A stretch of 64,000 nt of DNA, from positions 2,256,166 through 2,320,165 of the forward strand of contig JANPYM010000005.1 of assembly GCA_025890175.1 (NCBI GenBank), written 5' to 3'. Shown in pieces: positions 23,678 through 33,498 of the stretch (position 1 is the stretch's first letter; every line of letters starts with the position of its first letter). This stretch comes from Ciborinia camelliae. Taxonomy: Eukaryota; Ascomycota; Leotiomycetes; Helotiales; Sclerotiniaceae. Both the position numbers and the translations under genes were made by a program. The notes beneath the pieces are model-generated. The model had not been told where the DNA came from and did no database searches. It worked only from the letters and a program-made list of their open reading frames with translations.

Positions 23678-24417
23678 CCCAGCTGCAATTATAGACAATA
23701 ATAAATGCACAAGGCTGACAGAAAAGATCTCCTCTCCTCTGTGCCTACATTGAAGGAAGTAGTATTAAGAAATAAGACGTTTGGAATTGAGAATAAATAT
23801 TATATTATATTATATTATAATATAATGGATTATACTTGTTTTGAATGTTGTGATGTTTTGTTGATGTTTTGGTCTAGAATACTGAGTAGAACAATGAGAG
23901 AAACCCTAGGAACACCAGACTTTGGCACGGACCAAGTCAGGCAAGCTTACTAGCTCCAAAAGGTACCCAGTAACAAGGATTCCAAGCATCTTCGCCATTT
24001 TTGTGGGTTAGAAGTTGTATGGAACTTACTTTAAAGCTGACTGACTGTGGGGTTGACTATTGATGGAACAAACCTTAAGGACAACTTCAATCCAGATCTT
24101 TTTCATGAAAGAACAACCCAAAATCATTTATTGTATTTCAACCTCCAGCTCACCTGCAACTTTGATTACCTATTCTCTAGATACCCCTTATACAAATACA
24201 GGATATCCAGGCTCGTGAAACTATACGTTTATTTCAATTCGCAATCAAAATCACTTCAATACTTCTTTACTATACTTCTTTACTACAGTACACATAAGAT
24301 AGCTCGCTCCCCAGTTCCCCAGTTCCCCTCGACCATTTGACTTTCTTTTTGAGGAACCTCCCCCCGGCCAGAATGGTTCTTGAGTGCCTTTGCTAAAATC
24401 ACACGATCACGTTCATA
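23678..24417. promoter_or_regulatory. divergent intergenic region before AMPK beta
   Basis: About 740 bp between the divergent small membrane protein and the AMPK beta gene. It has an AT dinucleotide/pentanucleotide run (TATAT/TATTA, 23798-23825). Pyrimidine-rich DNA at about 24300-24365 precedes the AMPK beta start, as is common upstream of fungal genes. Confidence 0.5.
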
Positions 24418-25980
24418 ATGGGGAATACACCTTCCACCAGCACGAGGCCAACCGCTTCAACACCTCATTCACACTCTCCCGCACCTTCGACTCATAGTAA
24501 TGACTCATCAAGGACATCTTCAGCTCGCAGAGATCCTAGGAATTTGATTCATTCACAAAGAACTGCTGCGAGAGCAGAACCTTCTCTAGCACAAGCTCAC
24601 GGATCGAATGTCACACACCGCCCACGCAACTCCCAATCATACCCTGCCGCACAATTCAATAATTCATTGCCGAGCTCGGGGGTCAATACACCGTCGGCGC
24701 ATGACAGAGAACCACCAACGGGCCTGCAATCACATAGGGATGAATCAGAGACAGATAAGATCGCCGTGAGAGATCAGCCAACCAAACCTGTTGATGTCCC
24801 CATGCCATCATCAAATTACGACACTACAACGTCTAGATCCCATTCCCATTCCTTATCGAGCACGCAACCTGCATCTATTGATCCTTCTGGGCCGCCTATT
24901 CAGGACATGTCGTATCATCTTTCGCGGCCCCCAAGACTTCCACTCCCAATCGAGGAGGAGGTGCATACACCAGGGTCACCTCTGATCGCACCGGCTGATA
25001 CGATTGCGCCGGCGATAGATATAGAGACTCTAGACAATGAGCCACTTGCAAGACGAAACTCTGCACTTAGTAACACAACTATAGATGAAGAGGACGCTGA
25101 GGAAATCCAAATCGACAGGACAAAGGCAACGGTACCAACCCTATTTGAGTGGAGAGAAGGTGGAGAGAAAGTTTATGTAACCGGTACCATATTTCAATGG
25201 AATAAGAAGCATAGATTATACCCTGTGTGAGTTCCAATATTTCCGTTTACCCCTTGAAAATTCGGTTTGACGATCTCCACTAATGCTTCACAGGGAAGGA
25301 GAGCCGGGACTTTTGAAAGCAACTATTCATGTACGACCTGGAACTCATCACGTTCGATTCATTCAAGATGGCATTATGAAGTGCTCAGCACTTCTTCCAA
25401 CAACTGTTGATTTCGGCAATAACTTGGTCAACTATATCGAAATCAGCGCCGATGACCTACCTGGCAATGAGGGTTCTGTAAATATAACTATTGAACCAAT
25501 CGGAGGTTCGGAAAACAAACTTGAGATCACTCAACCAGAACCAGTGCCTGCAGAAGAGAGGACAAAGCCGAAGCCGGTCTCGAAGATGAAGCCGGCAATC
25601 TCCCAAAGTCAATTTACTTCAGAAATTCCACAATACCTCATAGATATGGATAAACCCGAAGATTCTAGGGAGTACCGGTATGCGATTGCTGCTATAGACA
25701 AATTGCCTCCGCCTCCTAGTTTACCGGGTTTCTTGGGAAAGCCGATTTTGAATGCCAATGCACCGATGAAGGATGACAATAGCGTTCTAATTATGCCTAA
25801 CCACACTGTTCTGAATCATTTAGCTACAAGCAGCATTAAGAACAATGTTCTTGCTGTTTCTGCCACTACAAGATATAAGAGAAAGGTACGGGCTATTCTT
25901 CACCTATTGATGCATTGTACTAATCCGTCGCCATGCAGTATGTCACGACAATCATGTACAAGCCTACAGCGGAGGAATAA
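24418..25980 (+). CDS. AMPK/SNF1 kinase complex beta subunit
   Basis: Exons 24418-25226, 25294-25885 and 25939-25980 give 480 residues; introns are 67 and 53 nt, GT-AG. It starts MGNTPSTS, an N-myristoylation signal as in yeast Sip1/Sip2. The first ~235 residues are Ser/Pro/Thr-rich and probably disordered. The glycogen-binding CBM48 domain (about residues 237-335) reads PTLFEWREGGEKVYVTGTIF, then WNKKHRLYPVEGEPGLL and GTHHVRFIQDG. The C-terminal association domain is SEIPQYLIDMD, PPPPSLPGFLGKPILN, LIMPNHTVLNHLATSSIKNN and KYVTTIMYKPTAEE, which binds the alpha and gamma subunits. As known for Gal83/Sip2, it scaffolds the Snf1 energy-sensing kinase and sets its location. The last exon codes only 13 residues. 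Confidence 0.95.
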
Positions 25981-26637
25981 GAATAAGAATCAGCAATGCG
26001 AGATGTTAAAATCTATGAATAGTGGAAGTGGTTGACCTGGATATCAACGAGATCAATACATCGCATCGAGTAATAATTTGGCAAATAATCTTGCTTCACA
26101 TTTCAGTAGGAAACCAGATGCAGAATATCCCAATGAAAATAAATAGCCACAAATGATATTAGGATCGTTGTATTTCAATGTCTCAACATGAAAATAGCAA
26201 TGGCATTACGCCTTCATAAGCTAGCATATAATCTACCCCAGGCTTCAGAGCTCCTTCGATATTATTCCCGCGTGTCCCGCCAGCCCCCTATCTATTTTTA
26301 GACACCTCGCCCGCACACCCGATTTCTCTCCCCGCCAGCACGTGCTGATAAGACCCCTCTTTCTGCGATAAGAATTTTTCCAAAAAGCTGAACCGCTCGT
26401 AAACATTTTTTGCGAATAAAACAATATCAGATTACGTAGATTCTTCTCAGTGCGCCAGAGTTCTCCGTCCAAACAATTCAAACCAGAATACCAGATCCTA
26501 TCTTCGATCGGACTTCTAATTAAAGTCTTCTGAAATCTATATCAATCAATCCGTGCAATCAAATATCCTCGAAGACTTCCACGAAAGTCGATTGTTGAAT
26601 TAATCTCATAAGATCTCAAATTCCCAAGCTCGCCATT
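25981..26637. other. intergenic, AMPK beta 3' end and FAP7 promoter
   Basis: About 650 bp between two same-strand genes. No coding frame is supported. Runs of A/T-rich sequence near the FAP7 start fit a short 5' UTR. Confidence 0.5.
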
Positions 26638-27367
26638 ATGCGCACCCAGCCCAACATTATTATAACCGGCACACCTGGTGTGGGCAAAACTACACATTGT
26701 GAACAATTGGCAGAAAGTACGGGGTTAAAACATCTGAGTGTTAATGACGTGGTTAAGGAGAAAGGGTGTCATGAGGGGTGGGATGATGAGTTGAAGACTT
26801 GGATTGTGGATGAGGATAAGGTGGGTTTCCTTCTTATGGGGGGCATCTATTTGCGATGATTTGGGGTTCATGGAGAGATTATGGCTTCGAGTTTTCAAGT
26901 TTTGGCTAATGGGTTTGGAGTGAATAGTTGCTGGATGAAATAGAAGAAGAGGTTAAGCAGGGTGGATATATTATCGATTGGCATGCTTGCGAATTGTTTC
27001 CTAAGAGCTGGATTGATTTGGTGGTTGTGTTGAGGGTGGATTCGACGCTGTTGTATGATCGGTTGAAGGCGAGGTATGTTTTCTCCGCGGTGGTCGTTTG
27101 GAAATGCATCCAGAAATGGATGGGAGAAAGCGTAAGCCAATGAGCTAACTCTGGTTGAAATATAGGAACTACCCAGAAGCCAAGCTACAAGAGAATTTGG
27201 ATGCAGAAATTATGGAGGTTCTACTCGAGGAAGCTAGAGAAAGTTATGATGAGGAGATCGTGGTTGAGCTGCGGAGTGATACAAGTGACGAGGTCGAAAG
27301 TAATGTGGAAAGGGTCGAGGCGTGGATAAAGCAATGGAAGAAAGATCACGCCGAGGGTGAGCAGTGA
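26638..27367 (+). CDS. FAP7: adenylate kinase Fap7 / hCINAP (20S pre-rRNA processing)
   Basis: Exons 26638-26820, 26928-27073 and 27166-27367 (introns 107 and 92 nt) give 176 residues, typical for Fap7. The P-loop is GTPGVGKTT at residues 11-19. The NMP-binding part includes HLSVNDVVKEKGCHEGWDDE and YIIDWHACELFP; the LID region is DSTLLYDRLKARNYPEAKLQ, followed by the helix QENLDAEIMEVLLEEARESY. Fap7 is an atypical nuclear/cytoplasmic adenylate kinase-ATPase. It binds Rps14 and is needed for the final cleavage of 20S to 18S rRNA in late 40S maturation. It is tail-to-tail with HAM1, with 110 bp between stops. Confidence 0.94.
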
Positions 27368-27477
27368 TTTTTATTAGACAGAAGAACATTACTGCTTATA
27401 TGTTCATGTTCATGTTGGCTTTGACATCGGAAAGTACTATCTGCTCACTCCTTTCTTTATGCTCTATTCGTTGGGCC

Positions 27478-28334
27478 CTATGCTTCTTCTTGCAGCCAAG
27501 TCGTCAACTTCTTGAGTGCTCGGCTACGATGAGAGATCTTGTTCTTTTCAACTTTCTCCATCTCGGCGTATCTAAAATTGGAGGGTTAAAATCTTTGGAA
27601 TGTGGTGGAATGGAAACAAAAATGGGAATGGAAAGGAGCTCTTACGTTTGGCCCTCATATTCGAATATAGGATCCCAACCTAGACGACAAGACATATTAG
27701 TGAAAAGATGACTACTCTGTTGTCTAGCATAACCTACCAAATGCAGTTGGACCTCTTGCAGGTACAATCTTGCCCTGGGATATGTTAGAGTTATATCTTG
27801 ATTGGCAGGAATATATAAGGAAGCGACATACATCTGTTCTTCCTTGGAAGATAATAGGTTCATGACCCGGGCCTTCAGAATAGGCAAATGTACACACTGC
27901 CTGTGCAGATTTATCTGAAAACCCAGCGAGCATGTTGTTCAATCCATCATGACCTAGTGCTTGCATGAACCATTTGCTATATGATGATATCAATGACCTA
28001 TCAACTTTGTAATAAATTGATTAGAACATCTTACATATATGGACCAGGCAATTCCTTTAGTGCATTGAAACATAAACATGTATCCTCAACTAGCACTGGA
28101 CCTTTAATCTGTATATCAAATCAGCGAAACTCCCAAAAGAAATGAGACGATTGAAAATACAATTTCAGCAGCTCTTCGACATTTATCGCTGGAGATTTCT
28201 TCAATGGTTCCTTGGATCTCAACAAGATCTAGGGATTGACTCTGGAGATCAATGGTATCACCCAAGATAGCTTTCACCTCTGCAAGTTTGTTTTTGTTGC
28301 CGGTGATGAAATTGAGGGTTTTGGGAGGGGCCAT
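27478..28334 (-). CDS. HAM1: inosine triphosphate pyrophosphatase (Ham1)
   Basis: Six exons on the minus strand: 28161-28334, 28035-28108, 27832-27976, 27738-27774, 27646-27679 and 27478-27571. Phases match throughout and yield 185 residues, the normal length. Motifs in order: [16 protein letters not shown] (nucleotide-binding SHR-like start), [16 protein letters not shown] with catalytic acidic residues, [54 protein letters not shown] and [14 protein letters not shown]. The enzyme hydrolyses ITP, dITP and XTP to monophosphates, keeping deaminated purines out of RNA and DNA; cytosolic. Two of its exons are only 34 and 37 nt. It is divergent from the downstream P450 gene. Confidence 0.95.
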
Positions 28335-28792
28335 GATGAAGATGTGAAGATTTTTTTGTATAACGGGAGGGGGAAATATGGAAAAGTGTTGATGATTGAG
28401 TGAGAGTTGAAGAATAAAAGGGAGAGAAACAGAAATACAATCACTATTCTATATAAACTTTTATATCTTGAGATTTCTAATTTTGAGTTGTGTTGTTTCG
28501 GTACAGAGCTTCGACTCACTGTCATCCGGTCAAAAACCAGCTGGATCGGTGAATGGATCGTGCCACCCCAGCACCAACCACAACAAGCAATTGGAACCAA
28601 AAAGCAAATAACGCCAACGATGTTCAACTCCAACTCCAACTCCAACTCCAGCTGTTGGTGTCTGTGTTTGTGAAGAAAAACATATAACCTCAACTCTTTA
28701 CCACCACACCCAAAAAAAATACTTTAATCAATGAATTCATTCTTCGAATAGCTACCTAGTACTTGACCAGACCTTGGTAATAATCTTCCATC
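28335..28792. promoter_or_regulatory. divergent intergenic region HAM1 / P450
   Basis: About 460 bp containing both promoters. A CTCCAA/CAACTC hexamer run lies at 28625-28655. No specific regulatory site is claimed. Confidence 0.5.
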
Positions 28793-31130
28793 ATGGACGA
28801 TTTCTACGAACCCTTCGTAAACTCTACCGATAACCTTACCTCAAAACCCATTGGATCTTCAAGCTTGATTACAAATGTCTTCAAGTCTGTTCGCTCGATC
28901 CCTGCACCGATCATTCTCACCGTCGCTCTGGCACCGATTCTACTCATCATAGCTACTCGATTGTTGAGTGAGAGACCTTCGGAAAATATAAAGGGGAAGG
29001 ATGGGAAAGATTGGAAGACGGTTTGGATGCCGGCTTATTGGGTGCCAGGCGTCGGCCATGTGTTTTCATTGTATGTTTCACGTGATGGAATTTGGGGGCA
29101 TACTGGAAACTGATCAGATGATAGTTTAATGGATGCAGATAGGTTCACGAGTGAGTTAAGGTAATTTGGATCCAGGATCCGGCATTTTGGTTGAATTTAT
29201 ATGCTGACTGGTGTTTAGGGATCAAAGTGCTCATGGTGAGTTCGGCTGAAAATGTTTCTCGAATCTGAGAGACTATTATGTTTGGAGCAGTTGGAACTGC
29301 CTATTTTTTGCAGTTGGGGGCATTGCAATGTTCGAACACCACTGACACATTGAGTCAGGCATATTTGCACTTAATTTTGGAGGTTCTACACACAATATCA
29401 GTGAGTCCCCACCATTTTCTTGAGTAGGGATATAAAAGCTAATGTATGTAGTATCAAATCCAAGCCTGGTTAAGGGGTCGGTATTAGCGAGTGCACCCTC
29501 TTGTCAATGATCACTAATACCATCTTAGAGTACTGCAAAAGAGGGAATCGGATGTCACATTTAAACATGTTGCATTGGACCTATCAAAGAAGGTAGGCAT
29601 TTCACTATCATGAACTAGACAACCATGAACTGGTGATATCTTACGTTGCTAACAATTATTATAGTTCTTCGGAATGCCCAAAAGTGCGGTGAAGAAATAT
29701 CTAGATCACTGGGAGGTAAGACAGCAGCATTCTTACCGCTGCACTAGACTAAATGTTATCCCCAGGAATACATTTCCGTTTTCAAATATCTCATGACGGA
29801 ACCGCATCTTAGCACCATGTTGAACAAAACTATATTCAACCTTCAAGACCTAATCCCACAAATGGTTACGTTTATGGAGAGTGAAATAGATCAACATCCA
29901 TGGGAAAAATGGGCCAATGCTGAGTATATCTCGAACAATGAAATGGAGGTTGACCTCGTGGCCTTGGTAAGAGATATACTTGGGCATGCTTCTGTACCGA
30001 GTCTTTTCGGTCGTGCGTTCCTAGACAATAACCCCCATATTTTGCATGATGTCTATGAAATGGACCGTGGCATGTTGCATTTTATCATAGGGTTCCCATG
30101 GTTCACTCCTTGGCCTTCTGTAGCTAGAGCTCACTATTCTCGTTTCCAAGTTCAACAAAGTATGAACAGATTTCAGGAAGCTCTTGATGCTTTGGCAGAT
30201 GGGAAGCAGGTGGACTCCTCTTGGGGTGATTTAGATGATGTCAGTGAGTTCATCATGAAGAGACATGAACTTTTCAGAAGTAAGATTCCAGGGAAACAAA
30301 CTTCTTCTATCGACTAACATCATGGTAGAACATAATCTAAAACCGCATGAGCGCGCTGATGTGTCTGTAAGTCTGCATCCCTTCCACCTCTCAACTCAAC
30401 GTCTTAACAGTAGCCTTAGATTCTCTGGGCCGTCGTAGTTAACGCCACCCTCGTCGTCTACTGGCATCTCCTCTACATTCTCTCCACTCCGGGTCTCGTC
30501 AGCAAAATCCGCGCTGAAATCTCTCCCTACGCAACCGTCACCCCCGGTGAAAAGATTGGTTCTTTCGCCGAAGCTCCCCGCCTCCACCTCTCCCACGAAG
30601 ACCTATCCAAAAAGTGCCCCCTTTTCAAATCCACTTATCTAGAAGCCATGCGTTTATCTTCCCAGCCCGCATCGATCCGAAAAATCGAAAACGATATCAC
30701 CCTCACCAATGCTCCATCTAATACGGACCCCGTCAAAACCTCCGCGGCCATCTACGCCCTCCATAAAGACGAATACGTCACCCTTCCCCACGTCCTCCAT
30801 ATGCGCGACCCCTCCTACTTTACCTCCCCCTCCACCTTTGACCCTGAACGCTTCCTCGCCACCGACGAAACCGGTAAAATCTCCGTGGACCCTGGAACTA
30901 TTCGTCCCTATGGTGGCGGCCCCAGTATGTGCAAAGGCCGCGTATATGCCGAGCGTGAATGTCTTGCGTTCGTCGCTGGAATCCTGATGTATTGGGATAT
31001 TGAACCTGTTGCTGAGAAAGGGGAGAAGAAGGGGAAGTGGAAGGTTCCTGGGATGGTAAAAACTAGTGCCGTTTGTTTGCCGGATAAGGAGACGAGAGTG
31101 AGAATTAAGAGAAAGGTGTTTGATGAGTGA
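28793..31130 (+). CDS. cytochrome P450 monooxygenase, 10 exons
   Basis: Proposed exons: 28793-29070, 29143-29160, 29219-29235, 29359-29400, 29452-29490, 29531-29592, 29665-29715, 29766-30279, 30329-30366 and 30420-31130, giving 589 residues with consistent phase. A membrane anchor lies near residues 37-60 (PIILTVALAPILLIIATRLL), preceded by a hydrophilic lumenal end, so it is probably an ER protein. WVPGVGHVFSL is the proline hinge region and GIFALNFGGSTHNI a conserved early strand. The I-helix reads ILWAVVVNATLVVYW, with Asn-Ala-Thr in place of the usual acid-Thr pair. ExxR is EAMR. The heme loop is PYGGGPSMCKGR, with Cys as axial ligand. The I-helix and heme loop resemble CYP7/CYP8-like fungal P450s; the substrate is unknown. 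Exons 2 and 3 are 18 and 17 nt. The join 29490/29531 is the least certain. Confidence 0.8.
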
Positions 31131-31608
31131 GTTGGATGGTGTTGGATGATGTTTGAGGAGTTGCAATTGTATTGCGGGAGATACTATTCGTGATTTCAAT
31201 TTAAACATTGAGTGGACAATTATTTATTAAAATTTCAAGATTTGATATAAAGGTATCTAATTCAGAGCAGCGAAACCTTTTAGAATTGTTCAATCGTTCC
31301 TTATACTTTACAATGGATAGACAAAAATTAGATGATTGAAAGATACAACTTCGTAATAAATTAATGTATGAAGTCAAAACCTGTTAACAATACATTGCTC
31401 AAACAATTAATTATTCAATATTCATAAGACCCAGCTCCAACTCAAAGCTTTCAACTGAAATCTATAAACTCCATCACCCGCATACCCATATAGTAGCTGT
31501 TTTTAACTACCAACATTGTATAAGGCAATAGATGGCCTAGTTGATCAATAGAATAGGTATTCACTCATAGGATTTAAGAAAGTTTTGTTGCATATCTCAT
31601 TTATCTCA

Positions 31609-31776
31609 TTTGGTCAGTTTGGTCAGTTTGGTCAGTTTGGTCAGTTTGGTCAGTTTGGTCAGTTTGGTCAGTTTGGTCAGTTTGGTCAGTTTGGTGAGTT
31701 TGGTGAGTTTGGTAAGTTTGGTGAGTTTGGTGAGTTTGGTGAGTTTGGTGAGTTTGGTGAGTTTGGTGAGTTTGGT
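31609..31776. repeat. 9-bp minisatellite TTTGGTCAG / TTTGGTGAG
   Basis: About 18 tandem copies. The first nine are TTTGGTCAG; the remainder are TTTGGTGAG with one TTTGGTAAG. The period is 9, so plus-strand frames stay open and code FGQ/FGE or VSL repeats, but there is no gene context. Confidence 0.93.
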
Positions 31777-31950
31777 TGTAGGACTGTTAGACCTACATTC
31801 TGAATCAAATTATCGTCAGGAATTGGCCAGAATCAGATCAGATATCCATAGATCAACAAAAGTTTGAAATCAATAAATTCACTATTAGACACCTACTATT
31901 ATCTTAAGTATAGTATTATAGCTCTAATTGGTTCAACTTTTCAAGTAAAA

Positions 31951-32089
31951 AGTTTTGTTGCATATCTAAGTTTTGTTTACTTTCAAAATCTAATCATTTG
32001 GGAATCCTCTTTCTGTTTTTCAATTAGGTGGTTGCCGTCAATACCACCTTCGATCTGTTTACTTTCAAAAGAAGATGTGCAACAAAACT
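31951..32089. repeat. foldback repeat A (terminal inverted repeats)
   Basis: AGTTTTGTTGCATATCT at 31951-31967 is matched in inverse by AGATGTGCAACAAAACT at 32073-32089 (2 mismatches). GTTTACTTTCAAAA occurs in direct orientation inside both arms. It resembles a small MITE-like foldback unit. Confidence 0.65.
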
Positions 32090-32439
32090 CTTTAACCTAA
32101 TATATTCACTAGATATAACATAATATACCTTGGATTGGCTTTTAAAATTGAAAAGTTTGGTTGTATGTCTAATCTTTTTTATATGTTTTCTAAGGATCAG
32201 GATAAATTGATTAAAGACCTTCAACGAGATTTAAACTTATAAGGCATTATCATCTCAGGTATAAATAGCTATAATAGACTGGACTTTGTAGCCAAGAATA
32301 TTGTTGCACATCTGATCTCAATCAGCTAGGTAGGTTAGGTTTATTGGTAAATTCCCAAGTCCATAAGCCAGAGTCAAGTCCACCGATCATGGTGAAGAAT
32401 TAACCTACTAGTTGCTGTTGATATCAGATAGGTATGAAA

Positions 32440-32820
32440 TAAAAATCTTTTGATACTCTCATCCTAACTAGAAGACAATCCTGATAGATTGAATTGTAGA
32501 ACCATATGTTTTTGTTGCATATCTAAAACAGTGGCTGGATGGCTGGATGGCTGAAATGGCCGATTGACTGCATGAATTACTACCTGACTGAACTCTCTGG
32601 CTGAACTTCTTATATATCAGATATGGATGCAGCAAAAACTCTTCTGATTCCATCATCCTGACTATAGAATGATTCTGATACACTAAATCTTATAATCAAA
32701 ACTTTTGTTGCATATCTGAAACAGCCTCCGGATGGCAGAAATGGTGACAGGAGCAGAAGAAGAAGGACTAAGTTGGCTGAATAATACCAGATATGCAACA
32801 GAACTGTTTTGAAACTCTCA
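32440..32820. repeat. two tandem ~194-bp copies of a foldback repeat
   Basis: Copy 1 starts near 32440 and copy 2 near 32634. Both share, in order, a TCTTTTGAT/CTTCTGAT start, CATCCT(A/G)ACTA, TTTTGTTGCATATCT, AAACAG and a GGATGGC segment. Each also ends in the reverse motif (AGATATGGATGCAGC at 32619-32633; AGATATGCAACAGAA at 32790-32804). They are diverged by many point changes. Confidence 0.6.
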
Positions 32821-33498
32821 TATAAATGGCTTTTAGACGAAGTGAAGTCCCCAAACAAGCAATAATGGCCCTTGCCAAACAATATTTCCAATGCTCATCT
32901 CCATTTCGCACTCCATGATTCCGCCAATACAATGATATTGAGTGAGCCTTTGTACCAAGAACTCGTATTAGAGACATCCTCGCTTTCAGTATAAGCACTC
33001 TACCGCCAACAAATAGTATTATTTAACATATACATAGGCGACCGAAATCCCATTTATAAGATCCCTGGTTCATTGACTCGCAAAAAGTAGGTATTTAGAC
33101 GAGATCTCTTTGGATTGTGACTCTGCGGATGACTAGATAAACTGGAGAGGTGATACAAAGTCGTTCATATGAGGAGGAGAAAGGCGGGAACAAAGTATAA
33201 GGCCTCGACTCGCAGGTTAGACTATGTCTCAAATATTTTGCTCACGAATCAAATCTAATCTAATGCCCATGATTCTTTCCAGCGCTACGAAGAATCTCCA
33301 AAGAGTCGTTAAAAGAGCATCCAACCGCAACATCCACAGCATTTTCATAAGTAGGAGCCAGGACAAGATTCTCAGGTTAGAGAATGTACATAGAATCTAC
33401 CTCCTCCCCTGCCCATTTTTCTTTTGAAAAGCTACGGTGTGTCGCTCATTGGCATGCCCATCTATCGTTTCGCCTCCATCTTGGTCTTTGTAGATAGT

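Larger units (their letters stand above)
31131..33498. other. intergenic region rich in repeats
   Basis: About 2.4 kb between the P450 and the ketopantoate-reductase-like gene. It has no supportable gene but carries a 9-bp minisatellite and a family of foldback repeats around the motif TTTTGTTGCATATCT, listed separately. Confidence 0.65.

Noticed and set aside
29161..29175. 15-nt intron GTAATTTGGATCCAG in the P450 gene
   Set aside because: Too short to splice; extending to the AG at 29218 gives a normal 58-nt intron and restores the conserved RDQSAHG segment.
30654..31208. Minus-strand frame of 184 codons
   Set aside because: Antisense shadow of the GC-rich last P450 exon.
31585..31867. FGQ/VSL repeat proteins read from the 9-bp minisatellite
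   Set aside because: Period 9 keeps the frames open automatically; there is no promoter, family or codon signal.
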